Shown: positions 54,901-63,223 of the stretch, piece after piece
Numbering within the stretch: position 1 is the stretch's first letter
How the letters are laid out: each line of letters opens with the position of its first letter
From: Alistipes sp.
GTDB taxonomy: Bacteria; Bacteroidota; Bacteroidia; Bacteroidales; Rikenellaceae
Direction of reading: 5' to 3'
Assembly (NCBI GenBank): GCA_017555695.1
Contig: JAFZFX010000036.1
Span: 62,001 to 126,000, forward strand
Length of the DNA stretch: 64,000 nt
Made by a program: the position numbers and the translations under genes
The notes under the pieces: generated by a model
Seen by the model: only the letters and a program-made list of their open reading frames with translations
What the model was told of the DNA's origin: nothing
Database searches by the model: none

Positions 54901-55211
54901 CTAACTACTCAAACGCACACGGAACACCGTGGGTTTACAAGCACCGTGGCATCGGTAAGGTAGTGGGTATGCCCGTTCCTGGTACTATGACCAGCGTATC
55001 GTGGGAGCGTCTGCAGGACTCATCGCTGACATTCGGTATCCCTGTTGTGGGCTATCGTATGGAGGATGGCAACTACCTCGAGAACTGCCAGTTGGAGCCC
55101 GATGTGAAGGTTGCCAACTCACCAGCCGTAGTCATTACAGGCCGCGACGAGCAGTTGGAGATGGCAGTCAAGACCCTGCTCGAAGATATTGATGCCAAGA
55201 AGAAAAAGTAA
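51948..55211 (+). CDS. Secreted tricorn-like S41 serine protease
   Basis: A 1087-residue protein with a signal peptide (residues 1-20). Two beta-propeller blocks of PD40/WD40-like repeats (RYPAISPDGSTIAF, APVWSPDSKSIAY, EYSPDGKELAF and others) span about residues 20-530 and 590-680. They are split by a Lys/Glu-rich charged stretch (about 555-590, EKKAEEEKKKADEEKK). A tricorn C1 helical domain, a PDZ domain (about 765-860) and the S41 protease domain follow, with the candidate nucleophile Ser988 in GEANYSNAHG. The archaeal and actinobacterial relatives trim peptides in the cytosol; here the signal peptide indicates the periplasm. Confidence 0.93.
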   Translation: MKKLSVLLITIVCAVSAAAATPLWMRYPAISPDGSTIAFTYKGNIYAVSAQGGEARRITPAENYDYAPVWSPDSKSIAYASNRYGNFDIFTISKSGGTPKRVTTHSASEIPYAYSNDGSKIYFGATIADPNTSALFPKGSMTELYAIPSNGGRYEQVLATPAQYISLSGDGKQFLYQDRKGGENEWRKHHTSSITRDIWLYDTTSGEHKQLTDWQGEDRNPIFTNNDQSFYFLSERSGSFNVWMMPVSDGSKAKQITSFKNHPVRFLSVANNGTLCFGFNGEIYTMSPSGSPKKVNITLVDDSPADKTTILSVSGGGSSTISPDGKQVAFVSRGDVFVTSVDYTTTKQITATPQAESSPTFGADNRTLTYASERNGYWNIYTATIAREDDPNFPNATLINEKPLFKDEKIDRTYPEYSPDGKELAFIEGRDRLMVLNIESGKVRQITDGSQNYSTTGGFTYQWSPDGKWFALSYTGNKHDPYSDIGIVSAEGGAITNLTNTGYFDSNPEWVLDGNAILFATDRYGMRSHASWGSLEDVMIVFLNRKSYEEFRMSKEQREMYKEAEKKAEEEKKKADEEKKGDDKDKAKAEKKPEKSKDIVIELENIDERIVRLSPYSGTLSGYTLDKEGESLYYIISYEGSYDMWQLNLRDRSNKVFQKGIGSGSFVWDKKRENLFLLGGSMRKFKGGSGSPTTISARCEMRLDAEAEREYMFDRIYRQEKERFYHKDMHGVNWEALRDNYARFLPHIDNNYDFAEMTSELLGELNVSHTGCSYSAPGDSSADVTANLGVFYDFNRKGDGLLITEVVAGGPFDKASSKVKAGHIIEKIDGEAILDGKDYFPLLNRKTGNQRTLISLYCPESGERWEEVITPISQSTFNSLLYKRWVKQRAADVERLSGGRLGYVHIESMGDASFRTIYADILGKYNHCEGIVIDTRFNGGGRMHEDIEIMFSGEKYLTQVVRGEEACDMPSRRWNKASIMITGEANYSNAHGTPWVYKHRGIGKVVGMPVPGTMTSVSWERLQDSSLTFGIPVVGYRMEDGNYLENCQLEPDVKVANSPAVVITGRDEQLEMAVKTLLEDIDAKKKK

Positions 55212-55216
55212 TTCAG

Positions 55217-56230
55217 ATGATTAAGCAATACCATAACCTCTCACTCGCCGAGCGCAACAGTTTTCACCTAAACGAGAGCGCTGACCTTGTCATTGAGTTT
55301 GACGACAAGGCCGACCTCGACACGCTCTTTGCCGAGGGCAATGCCCCCGCGAAGTGGTATGTGCTGGGAGGAGGCAACAACACCCTCTTCACCAAGCACT
55401 ACGACGGCACACTAATACACCCAACGGCAACCTCAATCACCATATTGGAAGAGGACGCCACATCGCTCACCGTCGAGGTTGATGCTGCCGTCGAGTGGGA
55501 CGATTTTGTGGAGTGGACAACCCAGCGAGAGTTATGGGGAGCCGAAAATCTCTCGCTCATACCTGGCGCAGTGGGAGCATCACCCGTCCAGAACATAGGC
55601 GCATATGGAGCCGAGGCGAAGGATATAATACATCGTGTACACTACTTCGACACCACGCTCCGAGAGCACCTCACGCTCACAAACAAGGAGTGCCACTTCG
55701 CCTACCGCGACAGCATCTTCAAGGGCGAACTGCGCGGACGAGCCATCATCACATCGGTAGAGTTCCGCCTGAGCAAGGAGCCACGACCCAATCTGGGCTA
55801 CGGCGACCTGGCTCGCGAGACGGAGCAACGCGGAGGCCCCACGCTGGGCAACATACGCGATGCCGTATGCTCGATTCGCCGACACAAGTTACCCGACACC
55901 GCCGTGTTGGGCAACGCTGGCAGTTTCTTCAAAAATCCCATCGTGGAGAAGGCCTTTGCCGAGCAGCTCAAGGGCGAGTATGAGAATATGCCCATCTACC
56001 CCACCCCTATTGCCGACAAGGTAAAGTTGGCGGCTGGCTGGCTTATCGACCAGGCGGGAATGAAGGGTTATAGAGATGGATGCGTAGGTGTACACACCAA
56101 TCAGGCACTCGTTTTGGTAAACTACGGCGGAGCAACGGGCGGCGATATTATGGCGCTGGCCAGCGAGGTGCAACATCGCGTTAAGAGCAAGTTCGGAGTG
56201 GAGATCGACCCCGAAGTAAATGTTTTGTAG
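55217..56230 (+). CDS. murB: UDP-N-acetylenolpyruvoylglucosamine reductase
   Basis: Flavoenzyme making UDP-N-acetylmuramic acid for peptidoglycan. The 337 residues have FAD-binding VLGGGNNTLFT and IPGAVGASPVQNIGAYG, catalytic Arg in FAYRDSIFK, the Ser proton donor in GNAGSFFKNP and the C-terminal catalytic Glu in IDPEVNVL. The AYRDSIFK-type layout is that of type I MurB. It begins 5 bases after the protease gene. Confidence 0.96.
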   Translation: MIKQYHNLSLAERNSFHLNESADLVIEFDDKADLDTLFAEGNAPAKWYVLGGGNNTLFTKHYDGTLIHPTATSITILEEDATSLTVEVDAAVEWDDFVEWTTQRELWGAENLSLIPGAVGASPVQNIGAYGAEAKDIIHRVHYFDTTLREHLTLTNKECHFAYRDSIFKGELRGRAIITSVEFRLSKEPRPNLGYGDLARETEQRGGPTLGNIRDAVCSIRRHKLPDTAVLGNAGSFFKNPIVEKAFAEQLKGEYENMPIYPTPIADKVKLAAGWLIDQAGMKGYRDGCVGVHTNQALVLVNYGGATGGDIMALASEVQHRVKSKFGVEIDPEVNVL

Positions 56231-56245
56231 AAAATTGAATCATAT

Positions 56246-57586
56246 ATGTTGATTGACAGATTTCAAGAGTATGTAACCCGCAATGCCTTGTTTACCAAGC
56301 AAGACAAGATTCTGCTGACCGTATCGGGCGGTGTAGATTCGATGGTGCTGATGTCGTTGTGCGTCAATAGCGGCTACAAGGTAGGTGTTGCCCATTGCAA
56401 CTTCTGCCTGCGTGGCAAAGAGAGCGACGAGGACGAGATAATGGTGCAGGAGACGGCTCGCCGTTACGGTATCGAGTGTTTCAACCGACACTTCGACACC
56501 ACGGGCGAGATGGAGCGCACGGGCGAATCGATGGAGATGGCAGCCCGCCGTCTGCGTTATGAGTGGTTTAACCAGCTCTGCGAAGAGCAGGGCTATACGG
56601 TAATCGCCATCGCCCACCACATCGACGACTCTATCGAGACATTCTTCATCAATATGTTGCGCGGCACAGGTCTGCGCGGTCTGACGGGCATAAGCAATCA
56701 GGTGGGTCGTGTCGTGCGCCCACTGATGTTTGCCACACGCAAGGAGATTTTGGACTATGCACACCGCAAGCATATAACCTTCCGTGAGGATTCGTCGAAC
56801 CTTACAACGAAGTATCTGCGCAACAAGATTCGCCTCGGACTTATACCCCGCATACGCGAAATCAACCCCCGCTTCCCATTCATTATGAACCGCAACATCG
56901 AGCGACTGACAGCCGCCCAGCAGTTCATCGACGGAGCTATCGACAACATCTACAAGAACATAATAGAGATTAATCAGGGCATATACACCCTGCACATCGA
57001 CCGCATAGAGCATGTCGCCTCACGCGAGTTTGTGATATACGAGATTCTAAACTCTCGCTTCGGCTTCAAGGGCGACACCGTAGATGGCCTCTGCAAGACT
57101 CTCTCGCAGGAGTCGTCGGGCAAGCGCTTCTACTCGCGCGACTATGTTGCCTACACCGACCGAGGCAATATCGTCGTTACCAACATCGACGACAACGACC
57201 CCTGTAGTGTAAGCATCGAAAAGGGTCAAAGCCGTGCCTACTGTGGTGGTAATGCGCTCTACTTCGAGCTGTGCGATGTTGATATGCTCAACTCGTTCAA
57301 CGCGCCCAACAATGTGGCTCTGATTGATGCCGAGACACTCAACTATCCGCTCACGCTGCGCAAATGGCAGGAGGGCGACTCCTTCACGCCATTCGGTATG
57401 AAGGGCAGCAAGAAGGTGAGCGATTTCCTCATCGACAACAAGATCTCGATGGCCGAGAAGGCACGCCAATTCGTCTTGCTCTCGGGCGATGAGATTGTAT
57501 GGCTCGTGGGACGCCGCATAAATGACAATAACCGCATAACACAAAAGACCGATATGGTACTTCGCATAACCTGCGAAAGCATCTGA
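56246..57586 (+). CDS. tilS: tRNA(Ile)-lysidine synthase
   Basis: Modifies C34 of the minor tRNA-Ile to lysidine so that it reads AUA. The 446 residues have the PP-loop LLTVSGGVDSMVLM near the N-terminus, the HHIDDSIETFFINMLRG motif and RNKIRLGLIPRIR, followed by TilS substrate-binding domains with the C-terminal LRKWQEGDSFTPFGMKGSKKVSDFLID signature (positions about 372-398). It lies 15 bases after murB. Confidence 0.95.
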   Translation: MLIDRFQEYVTRNALFTKQDKILLTVSGGVDSMVLMSLCVNSGYKVGVAHCNFCLRGKESDEDEIMVQETARRYGIECFNRHFDTTGEMERTGESMEMAARRLRYEWFNQLCEEQGYTVIAIAHHIDDSIETFFINMLRGTGLRGLTGISNQVGRVVRPLMFATRKEILDYAHRKHITFREDSSNLTTKYLRNKIRLGLIPRIREINPRFPFIMNRNIERLTAAQQFIDGAIDNIYKNIIEINQGIYTLHIDRIEHVASREFVIYEILNSRFGFKGDTVDGLCKTLSQESSGKRFYSRDYVAYTDRGNIVVTNIDDNDPCSVSIEKGQSRAYCGGNALYFELCDVDMLNSFNAPNNVALIDAETLNYPLTLRKWQEGDSFTPFGMKGSKKVSDFLIDNKISMAEKARQFVLLSGDEIVWLVGRRINDNNRITQKTDMVLRITCESI

Positions 57587-57590
57587 TACT

Positions 57591-58661
57591 ATGGCAAAAC
57601 AGGCACTTAAATTCAAGGATAGCGTCGCCATCTTCGAACAACTGAAATCGCAGATCAAGGCTCGCAAGTTCTCGCCCATCTATCTGCTGATGGGTGAGGA
57701 GAGCTATTTCATCGACGAGCTGTGCGATGCCCTCGCCTCAACCATCCTCACTCCCGCCGAGCAGGCCTTCAACCAGATTACCGTATATGGCAAGGATACC
57801 GAGGTGGGACAGGTCGTAAACCTCTGCCGACAGATGCCTATGATGGGCTTCTACGAGGTGATTATCGTGAAGGAGGCGCAGCAGATGCGTAACATCGAGA
57901 AGCTGTCGCACTACACATCAAAGCCACAGAACTCGACCATTCTGATCATCTGTCACAAGGAGAAGAACATCGACAAGCGCTCGGCGCTCTACAAGCAGTG
58001 CTCTGCATCGGGCACCGTGTTCGAATCGATACGCCCACGCGACTACGAGATTGGTCCCTGGCTCACACAATTCGTAGCACAGAAGGGGTTGAACATCACC
58101 CCCAAGGCCGTGCAGATGCTGACCGACCATTTGGGCTGTGACATCTCGAAAATCTCCAACGAGTTGGACAAGTTGGTGGTAGCACTGCCGCAAGGCGCTA
58201 CGCAGGTGAGCGATGTAGAGATTGAAAATCTGGTGGGCATCTCAAAGGAGTTTAACAACTTTGAACTTTGTAACGCTGTCGTTACGAAAGATATAGCGCG
58301 CGCTATGCGCATAGCCGACCATTTTGCCCGCAACCCAAAGGACAACCCTCTGCTGCTGACAATTATGGCGCTGTTCGGTCAGTTCCACGATATTTTCATT
58401 ATCAACTACCAGCGTTGGCTGACAAAGTACAAGGGTGTAGCCTTCCCCGACGATATGGAGCTGATGCGTACACTCAAAAAGAGCAATGTCTTCTTCATCA
58501 AGGAACTCAAGCAGACCTCTGCGCTGTGGAACAACCGCAAGGTATTCAACATCTTGGGGCTGTTACGCGAATACGACGCCAAGAGCAAGGGTATTGACGC
58601 AGGAGGTATGAGTGACGGCGAATTGCTGCACGAGTTGTTGCTGAAGATTTTTATGGAGTAG
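57591..58661 (+). CDS. holA: DNA polymerase III subunit delta
   Basis: Clamp-loader wrench subunit that opens the sliding clamp. The 356 residues match the HolA family: an N-terminal AAA+-like domain with YLLMGEESYFIDELCDAL, KEAQQMRNIEKL and a C-terminal helical collar domain (AMRIADHFARNPKDNPLLL, LLREYDAKSKGIDAG). No P-loop is expected in delta. It starts 4 bases after tilS. Confidence 0.93.
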   Translation: MAKQALKFKDSVAIFEQLKSQIKARKFSPIYLLMGEESYFIDELCDALASTILTPAEQAFNQITVYGKDTEVGQVVNLCRQMPMMGFYEVIIVKEAQQMRNIEKLSHYTSKPQNSTILIICHKEKNIDKRSALYKQCSASGTVFESIRPRDYEIGPWLTQFVAQKGLNITPKAVQMLTDHLGCDISKISNELDKLVVALPQGATQVSDVEIENLVGISKEFNNFELCNAVVTKDIARAMRIADHFARNPKDNPLLLTIMALFGQFHDIFIINYQRWLTKYKGVAFPDDMELMRTLKKSNVFFIKELKQTSALWNNRKVFNILGLLREYDAKSKGIDAGGMSDGELLHELLLKIFME

Positions 58662-58671
58662 AGTTAAAGCG

Positions 58672-59475
58672 ATGCAGGAGTTCAAGCAGGACAGATATAT
58701 GATTCTAAACGGTGAGCAGTGCCTCTGGCAGCCCGCCGAAGAGCCCTATGTCTATCAGAACATACACTCGCTTGGATACAACTGCCGCTATGTGGCGCAA
58801 CACCTCGAGCAGCTGAATAATGCGGCTGAGGCTCTCTTTGGCTTTGGTTTGGAGATTGATGCCGCCACAATCGAGAGGCAGGCACGCCAACTGCTCACTG
58901 CCAACCACGCGACCCGACACTCGACACTCTGCGTACGCCTGATGCTCGACAGCGAGGGCGACTACCGCCTGGAGTGTGACGAGGCGACAATATATGCGGG
59001 CTACACGCTACGCTCGTTGCACCCCGATGTGATGTGCGTTGCTATAATTCCCCCTGCGCCATCGTTCCTAAGTTCGGCACTGCTATCTTCGCGTCGTCTG
59101 GCCGATGCTGCAGCACGCCAGCGCGATGCACACGAGGCGCTGATTACTTCGGCCGACGGCACTGTTGTATCGGATGCAACACGCCCGATGATTATGATTG
59201 ACGGCTACACCGCTACCCTCTCGCCCACAACACAACACTGCGTCGAAAGCCAGTTGGCGGCAGAGGCCTGTAGAAAGTTGGGGCTAAAGGTTCGCTATGC
59301 GGAACTTACAATTAGCGAGCTGGAGAGGGCCGACGAGTTGATGTATGTCACATTCCAGGGCATCACATCCATCTCGGGGCTGGGTCGCCACACATATATG
59401 CACATCCTCTCCGAGCGCATCGCAGAGGCTATGGAAGAGATTTTTCAAACGAAAAACAATACCACAAAAAGATAA
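58672..59475 (+). CDS. Class IV aminotransferase-fold protein lacking the PLP lysine
   Basis: A 267-residue protein whose C-terminal half follows the class IV aminotransferase pattern (PabC/IlvE type): HEALITSADGTVVSD, then TLSPTTQHCVESQLAAEACRKLGL and ELERADELMYVTFQGI. The Lys that forms the PLP Schiff base should lie about 18 residues before HEAL, but no lysine exists between residues 5 and 202 (Ser/Arg occupy the site). Transaminase activity is therefore unlikely. It may be a degenerate or repurposed PLP-fold protein. It is tightly linked: 10 bases after holA and sharing one base with coaD (TAATG). Confidence 0.72.
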   Translation: MQEFKQDRYMILNGEQCLWQPAEEPYVYQNIHSLGYNCRYVAQHLEQLNNAAEALFGFGLEIDAATIERQARQLLTANHATRHSTLCVRLMLDSEGDYRLECDEATIYAGYTLRSLHPDVMCVAIIPPAPSFLSSALLSSRRLADAAARQRDAHEALITSADGTVVSDATRPMIMIDGYTATLSPTTQHCVESQLAAEACRKLGLKVRYAELTISELERADELMYVTFQGITSISGLGRHTYMHILSERIAEAMEEIFQTKNNTTKR

Positions 59476-59951
59476 TGAGAACAGCTATCTTCCCCGGCTC
59501 GTTTGACCCCTTCACACGCGGTCACGAGGCAATAGTGAGCCAGGCTCTTTCGCTTTTCGATAAGGTGATAATCGCTATTGGCGACAACATCGGCAAAAAG
59601 TCACTCCTAACGCCACAGCAACGCCTACGACTCATCGAGTCACTCTATGCCGACAACGAGCGAGTAGAGGCTATCGTATACTCTACCCTGACGGGTGAGG
59701 CGGCTCGCACTATGGGAGCAAATGCTATCATCAGAGGTGTGCGCAACACCATCGACTTTGAGTATGAGCGCACTCTGGCACAGACTAATAAGCGTTTATT
59801 CCCCGAGATTGAGACCGTCCTGCTACTCACACCAGCTTTTCTGGCCGATGTGTCATCTTCGGCAGTACGCGAATTGCTGGCCTTTGGTCATAGTGTAGAG
59901 GATATGTTGCCTGAAGGTGTGGACCTTAATAGTTGCAAGAACCAGGAATAA
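59475..59951 (+). CDS. coaD: Phosphopantetheine adenylyltransferase
   Basis: Fourth step of coenzyme A synthesis. The 158 residues begin FPGSFDPFTRGHEAIV with the T/HxGH nucleotidyltransferase motif, then NAIIRGVRNTIDFEYE and the SSSAVREL motif equivalent to ISSTxVR. Length is normal. Translation is probably coupled to the gene before it through the TAATG overlap. Confidence 0.96.
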   Translation: MRTAIFPGSFDPFTRGHEAIVSQALSLFDKVIIAIGDNIGKKSLLTPQQRLRLIESLYADNERVEAIVYSTLTGEAARTMGANAIIRGVRNTIDFEYERTLAQTNKRLFPEIETVLLLTPAFLADVSSSAVRELLAFGHSVEDMLPEGVDLNSCKNQE

Positions 59952-59955
59952 ACAC

Positions 59956-59963
59956 TATATTTG
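59956..59963 (+). promoter_or_regulatory. Promoter of lpxD
   Basis: -7 TATATTTG with a -33-like TTG at 59933-59935, spacing about 19-20 bases, 35 bases before the start codon. Confidence 0.65.
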
Positions 59964-59997
59964 TCCTTTCAAACAGAAACTACATAAACAGAAATAA

Positions 59998-61038
59998 GTG
60001 ATGGAATTTACAGCAGAGATGATTGCTGGCCTGTTGGGCGGCACAGTCATAGGAGATAAATCGGCTGCGGTACATACGGTATCGTCAATCGAGGGCGGCA
60101 AGAAGGGCTCATTGACCTATCTGACCAACCCCAAATATGAGCAGTATGTATACTCAACCGAGGCATCTATCGTACTCGTAAACAACGACTTCGAGCCCAA
60201 AAGCGAGGTTAAGGCAACTCTTATCGCTCTGCCCGATGTAGGTGCAGCCGTACTGAAGTTGCTGGAGATGTACAACGCTATGAAGCCCCAGAAGAAGGGC
60301 ATCAGCCGTATGGCTTCAATCTCTGAGAAGGCCACCATCGGCGAGAACTGCTACATCGGCGACTTTGCGGTTATCGAGGCTGGTGCTGTAATTGGCGACG
60401 GCGCAAAGATCTACCCGCAGTGCTATGTTGGCGACGGCGTGAAGATTGGTGCTGGCACTACACTCTACCCTGGCGTAAAGATTTACGAGGGATGCCGCGT
60501 AGGTGCAAACTGTATCCTCCACGCAGGTGCTGTTATCGGTGCTGACGGTTTCGGCTTCTTCCCCAAGCCAGACGGCACATTCGACAAGATTCCGCAGTTG
60601 GGTAATGTTATTATCGAGGATAATGTCGAGATTGGTGCAAACACTTGTATCGACCGCGCAAAGACCGACTCTACAATCATCCGCAAGGGCGTTAAGTTGG
60701 ATAACCTTATCCAGATTGGCCACAATGTGGAGGTTGGTGAGAATACCGTTTCGTCGGCACAGACTGGTATCGCCGGCACAACAAAGATTGGCCACAACTG
60801 CTTCATCGGCGGTCAGGTGGGTATCGCAGACCACATCGTCGTAGGTAACTATGTGAAGATTGGCTCACAGTCGGGTCTGGACAAGAATGTCGTTGATGGC
60901 GACATACGCCTCGGCTCACCCTCACTGCCTGGTTTGAGCTACCACCGCTCGTTCACCGTGTTCAAGACTCTGCCCGACTTGCAGAACCGCGTTCGCGACC
61001 TGGAGAAGAAGATGAAGAGTCTTAGCGAGGAAAAGTAA
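59998..61038 (+). CDS. lpxD: UDP-3-O-acylglucosamine N-acyltransferase
   Basis: Adds the N-linked acyl chain in lipid A synthesis. The 346 residues (two successive ATG codons; either may start) have an N-terminal uridine-binding domain, then a left-handed beta helix with hexapeptide repeats (for example IGDFAVIEAGAVIGDGAKIY), the family motif LHAGAVIGADGFGF and the His-containing LDNLIQIGHNVEVG. A short C-terminal helix (RVRDLEKKMKSL) ends it. It shows the organism makes lipid A. Confidence 0.95.
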   Translation: MMEFTAEMIAGLLGGTVIGDKSAAVHTVSSIEGGKKGSLTYLTNPKYEQYVYSTEASIVLVNNDFEPKSEVKATLIALPDVGAAVLKLLEMYNAMKPQKKGISRMASISEKATIGENCYIGDFAVIEAGAVIGDGAKIYPQCYVGDGVKIGAGTTLYPGVKIYEGCRVGANCILHAGAVIGADGFGFFPKPDGTFDKIPQLGNVIIEDNVEIGANTCIDRAKTDSTIIRKGVKLDNLIQIGHNVEVGENTVSSAQTGIAGTTKIGHNCFIGGQVGIADHIVVGNYVKIGSQSGLDKNVVDGDIRLGSPSLPGLSYHRSFTVFKTLPDLQNRVRDLEKKMKSLSEEK

Positions 61039-61072
61039 TTTTTACGATAAAATCTATAAAAAAATTATAACT

Positions 61073-62137
61073 ATGAAGAAACTTTTTATTTTTGCTCTTG
61101 CAGCTGTTATGGTAAGCTGCGGCAGCGCCACAAAGTTCACCATCACTGGTACTTTGGAGGATGCAACTGACGGAAAGTTGGTATATTTGGCATCAATGCA
61201 GAATCGTGAGTTGAACTACATCGACTCTGTAGCAGTAGCGGCTAACGCCTACACTCTGAAGGGTAATGTCGAGGCTCCCTACTCGGCTTATATCGTTACC
61301 AAGGAGGGCGACGAGCAGCGTCCCTCAATGGTTGCACAGCTCTATGTTGAGGCTGGTAAGATCGAGGTTAAGAAGTTCTCTGAGGAGGACCGCGCTTACC
61401 ACGCCGCAGGTACTGCACTCAACGACATCAAGGCCGAGCTCTTCAAGAAGCAGCAGGAGTTGCAGAAGGATGAGGAGACTGCAGAGGATGCAATCTCAAC
61501 ACTTTACTATGAGACTATTGTAGCTAACGCTGGCAACCTCATCGGTTGGGATTTGTTCAAGCAGCATTACTACTACTATGAGCCCCAGCAGGTTATCGAC
61601 GCTATCGCCGCTATGCCCGCAGAGAAGCAGGAGGAGTTCAAGTCAATCAAGGAGTCTTCAGAGCAGGCTTTGAAGGTGTTGCCTGGCAACCCCTACATCG
61701 ACATTACAGAGGTTGGTGAGGGTGAGCAGCCCCAGACTTTGACACCCGACGGCAAGGTACTCACACTGAAGAGCGTTATCGAGAACAGCAAGAACAAGTA
61801 TGTCCTCATCGACTTCTGGGCATCTTGGTGTGGTCCCTGTATGCGTGAGGTTCCCCACTTGAAGGCTGCCTACGACAAGTACCACAAGAAGGGCTTTGAG
61901 ATTTATGGTGTTTCATTCGACCGCGACCGCGACAACTGGTTGAAGGCTATTGACGAGAAGAAGCTCAACTGGTTGCATGTAAGCGCCGTAAACTACTGGG
62001 ACAACAAGGCTCGTCACGACTATGCCGTTAATTCTATCCCCGCAAACTTCCTCGTAGAGTGCGCTACTGGCAAGATTATCGCTACTCAGTTGCGTGGTGA
62101 GGAGGTTGAGAAGAAGATGGAGGAGTTGCTCAAGTAA
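61073..62137 (+). CDS. TlpA/ResA-like thioredoxin lipoprotein with N-terminal DUF4369
   Basis: A 354-residue lipoprotein (signal ending VMVSC, Cys16). Residues 20-130 form the DUF4369 beta domain common in Bacteroidota, a helical linker follows, and residues 215-354 are a thioredoxin-fold domain with the active site WCGPC in FWASWCGPCMREVP. It should act as a periplasmic thiol-disulfide oxidoreductase, for example in oxidative folding control or cytochrome maturation; the partner is unknown. Confidence 0.9.
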   Translation: MKKLFIFALAAVMVSCGSATKFTITGTLEDATDGKLVYLASMQNRELNYIDSVAVAANAYTLKGNVEAPYSAYIVTKEGDEQRPSMVAQLYVEAGKIEVKKFSEEDRAYHAAGTALNDIKAELFKKQQELQKDEETAEDAISTLYYETIVANAGNLIGWDLFKQHYYYYEPQQVIDAIAAMPAEKQEEFKSIKESSEQALKVLPGNPYIDITEVGEGEQPQTLTPDGKVLTLKSVIENSKNKYVLIDFWASWCGPCMREVPHLKAAYDKYHKKGFEIYGVSFDRDRDNWLKAIDEKKLNWLHVSAVNYWDNKARHDYAVNSIPANFLVECATGKIIATQLRGEEVEKKMEELLK

Positions 62138-62162
62138 TTATCCATTCAAAACCGATAATTTT

Positions 62163-62200
62163 GTGGTCGCCCAATCAACAGATTGAGGCGACCACTTTTG
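62163..62200 (+). terminator. Terminator after the TlpA-like gene
   Basis: Stem gtggtcgcc-caatc / gattg-a-ggcgaccac with a 4-base loop and one bulge, followed by TTTTG. Its T-tract also contains the -33 box of the next gene. Confidence 0.87.
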
Positions 62201-62227
62201 TTTATTAGCAATTTAAGAGTAACTTTG
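62197..62227 (+). promoter_or_regulatory. Consensus promoter of the gene at 62264
   Basis: -33 TTTG (62197-62200), exact 19-base spacer, -7 TAACTTTG (62220-62227). This is a perfect Bacteroidota primary-sigma promoter, 36 bases before the ATG. Confidence 0.8.
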
Positions 62228-62263
62228 TAGAGTAGTAGTTACCCCATAAAGCGAATTTTTACT

Positions 62264-63220
62264 ATGAAAGGATTAACCATCTTGATGAGTCTGATTCTGT
62301 TGGCATCATCAGCCACAGCGCAGCAGACAAAGAGCGACAAAGCTGTAAAGAGCCTTTCGCTACACAACAGCAAGATTTGCGTAAAGCAGGACTTGACTCG
62401 CGGCGGCGCAATTAATTACATATCATTGGCGGATAGAGACCGCAACATCGTAAATATTCACGATGAGGGTCGTTACATCCAGCAATCATACTATGCGGGA
62501 AACTCCGTCGATCGTCGCTCTGATGGCCAATCGGACTTTTGGACTCCCTGGTGCTGGAACCCGATTCAAGTAGGTGACTATGCAGCCAATCGTGCCGAGA
62601 TTTTGGAGTATGAGTCAAAGGGCAAATACTCGTATGTAAAGTGCATCCCGATGTTATGGGATATGGACAACAGCCCAGCGGAGGCCACTATGGAGCAGTG
62701 GGTTGAGTTAAAGGGAAATGTCATCAAAGTCCGCAATAGATTAACCTGTCATCGTACAGACAATGTCTATGGTGAAGGCGTGCCTATGCCTCAAGAGATA
62801 CCTGCGGTGTATCTGATTTCGTCACTCAAGCATCTGTTCTCATATTTTGGCGACAATCCATTCTCGGGAGAGCCTATCGACGCCACAAAGGTGGTGCAGA
62901 TTATCGTAGGAGACCCTGAGCATCCGTGGGGACACTATGAAAACATCACCGAAAAGTGGATGGCTTTTGTTGATGACTCGCTTTGGGGCTGCGCTGTATA
63001 TACTCCATCTGCCACAGTCTTTACAGCAGGTCGTTATGATGCTGTTTTTGACGGCGAGAGTGACGATGATGGAACGGTTTACATTGCCCCCAACAGAACC
63101 GAGAAACTTATGAAAGATTCGGTTATGGATAGTGAGTACTATCTCGTAGTCGGCTCACTAGAGCAGATACGCAAGGAGATATATAAGATTCATAAACGAT
63201 TGAATAAAAGTAACCGCTAA
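62264..63220 (+). CDS. Secreted protein of unknown function
   Basis: I do not recognise a named family with certainty. The 318-residue protein has a signal peptide (residues 1-19, ending SATAQ). The mature part is rich in Trp, Tyr and beta-type patterns: TRGGAINYISLADRDRNIVN, DEGRYIQQSYYAGN, DFWTPWCWNPIQVGDYAANR, then a strand-rich region to about 260. This resembles beta-sandwich carbohydrate-active or mutarotase-like folds, which is inference only. It has its own consensus promoter, and ruvC starts 3 bases after its stop. Confidence 0.7.
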   Translation: MKGLTILMSLILLASSATAQQTKSDKAVKSLSLHNSKICVKQDLTRGGAINYISLADRDRNIVNIHDEGRYIQQSYYAGNSVDRRSDGQSDFWTPWCWNPIQVGDYAANRAEILEYESKGKYSYVKCIPMLWDMDNSPAEATMEQWVELKGNVIKVRNRLTCHRTDNVYGEGVPMPQEIPAVYLISSLKHLFSYFGDNPFSGEPIDATKVVQIIVGDPEHPWGHYENITEKWMAFVDDSLWGCAVYTPSATVFTAGRYDAVFDGESDDDGTVYIAPNRTEKLMKDSVMDSEYYLVVGSLEQIRKEIYKIHKRLNKSNR

Positions 63221-63223
63221 ACG

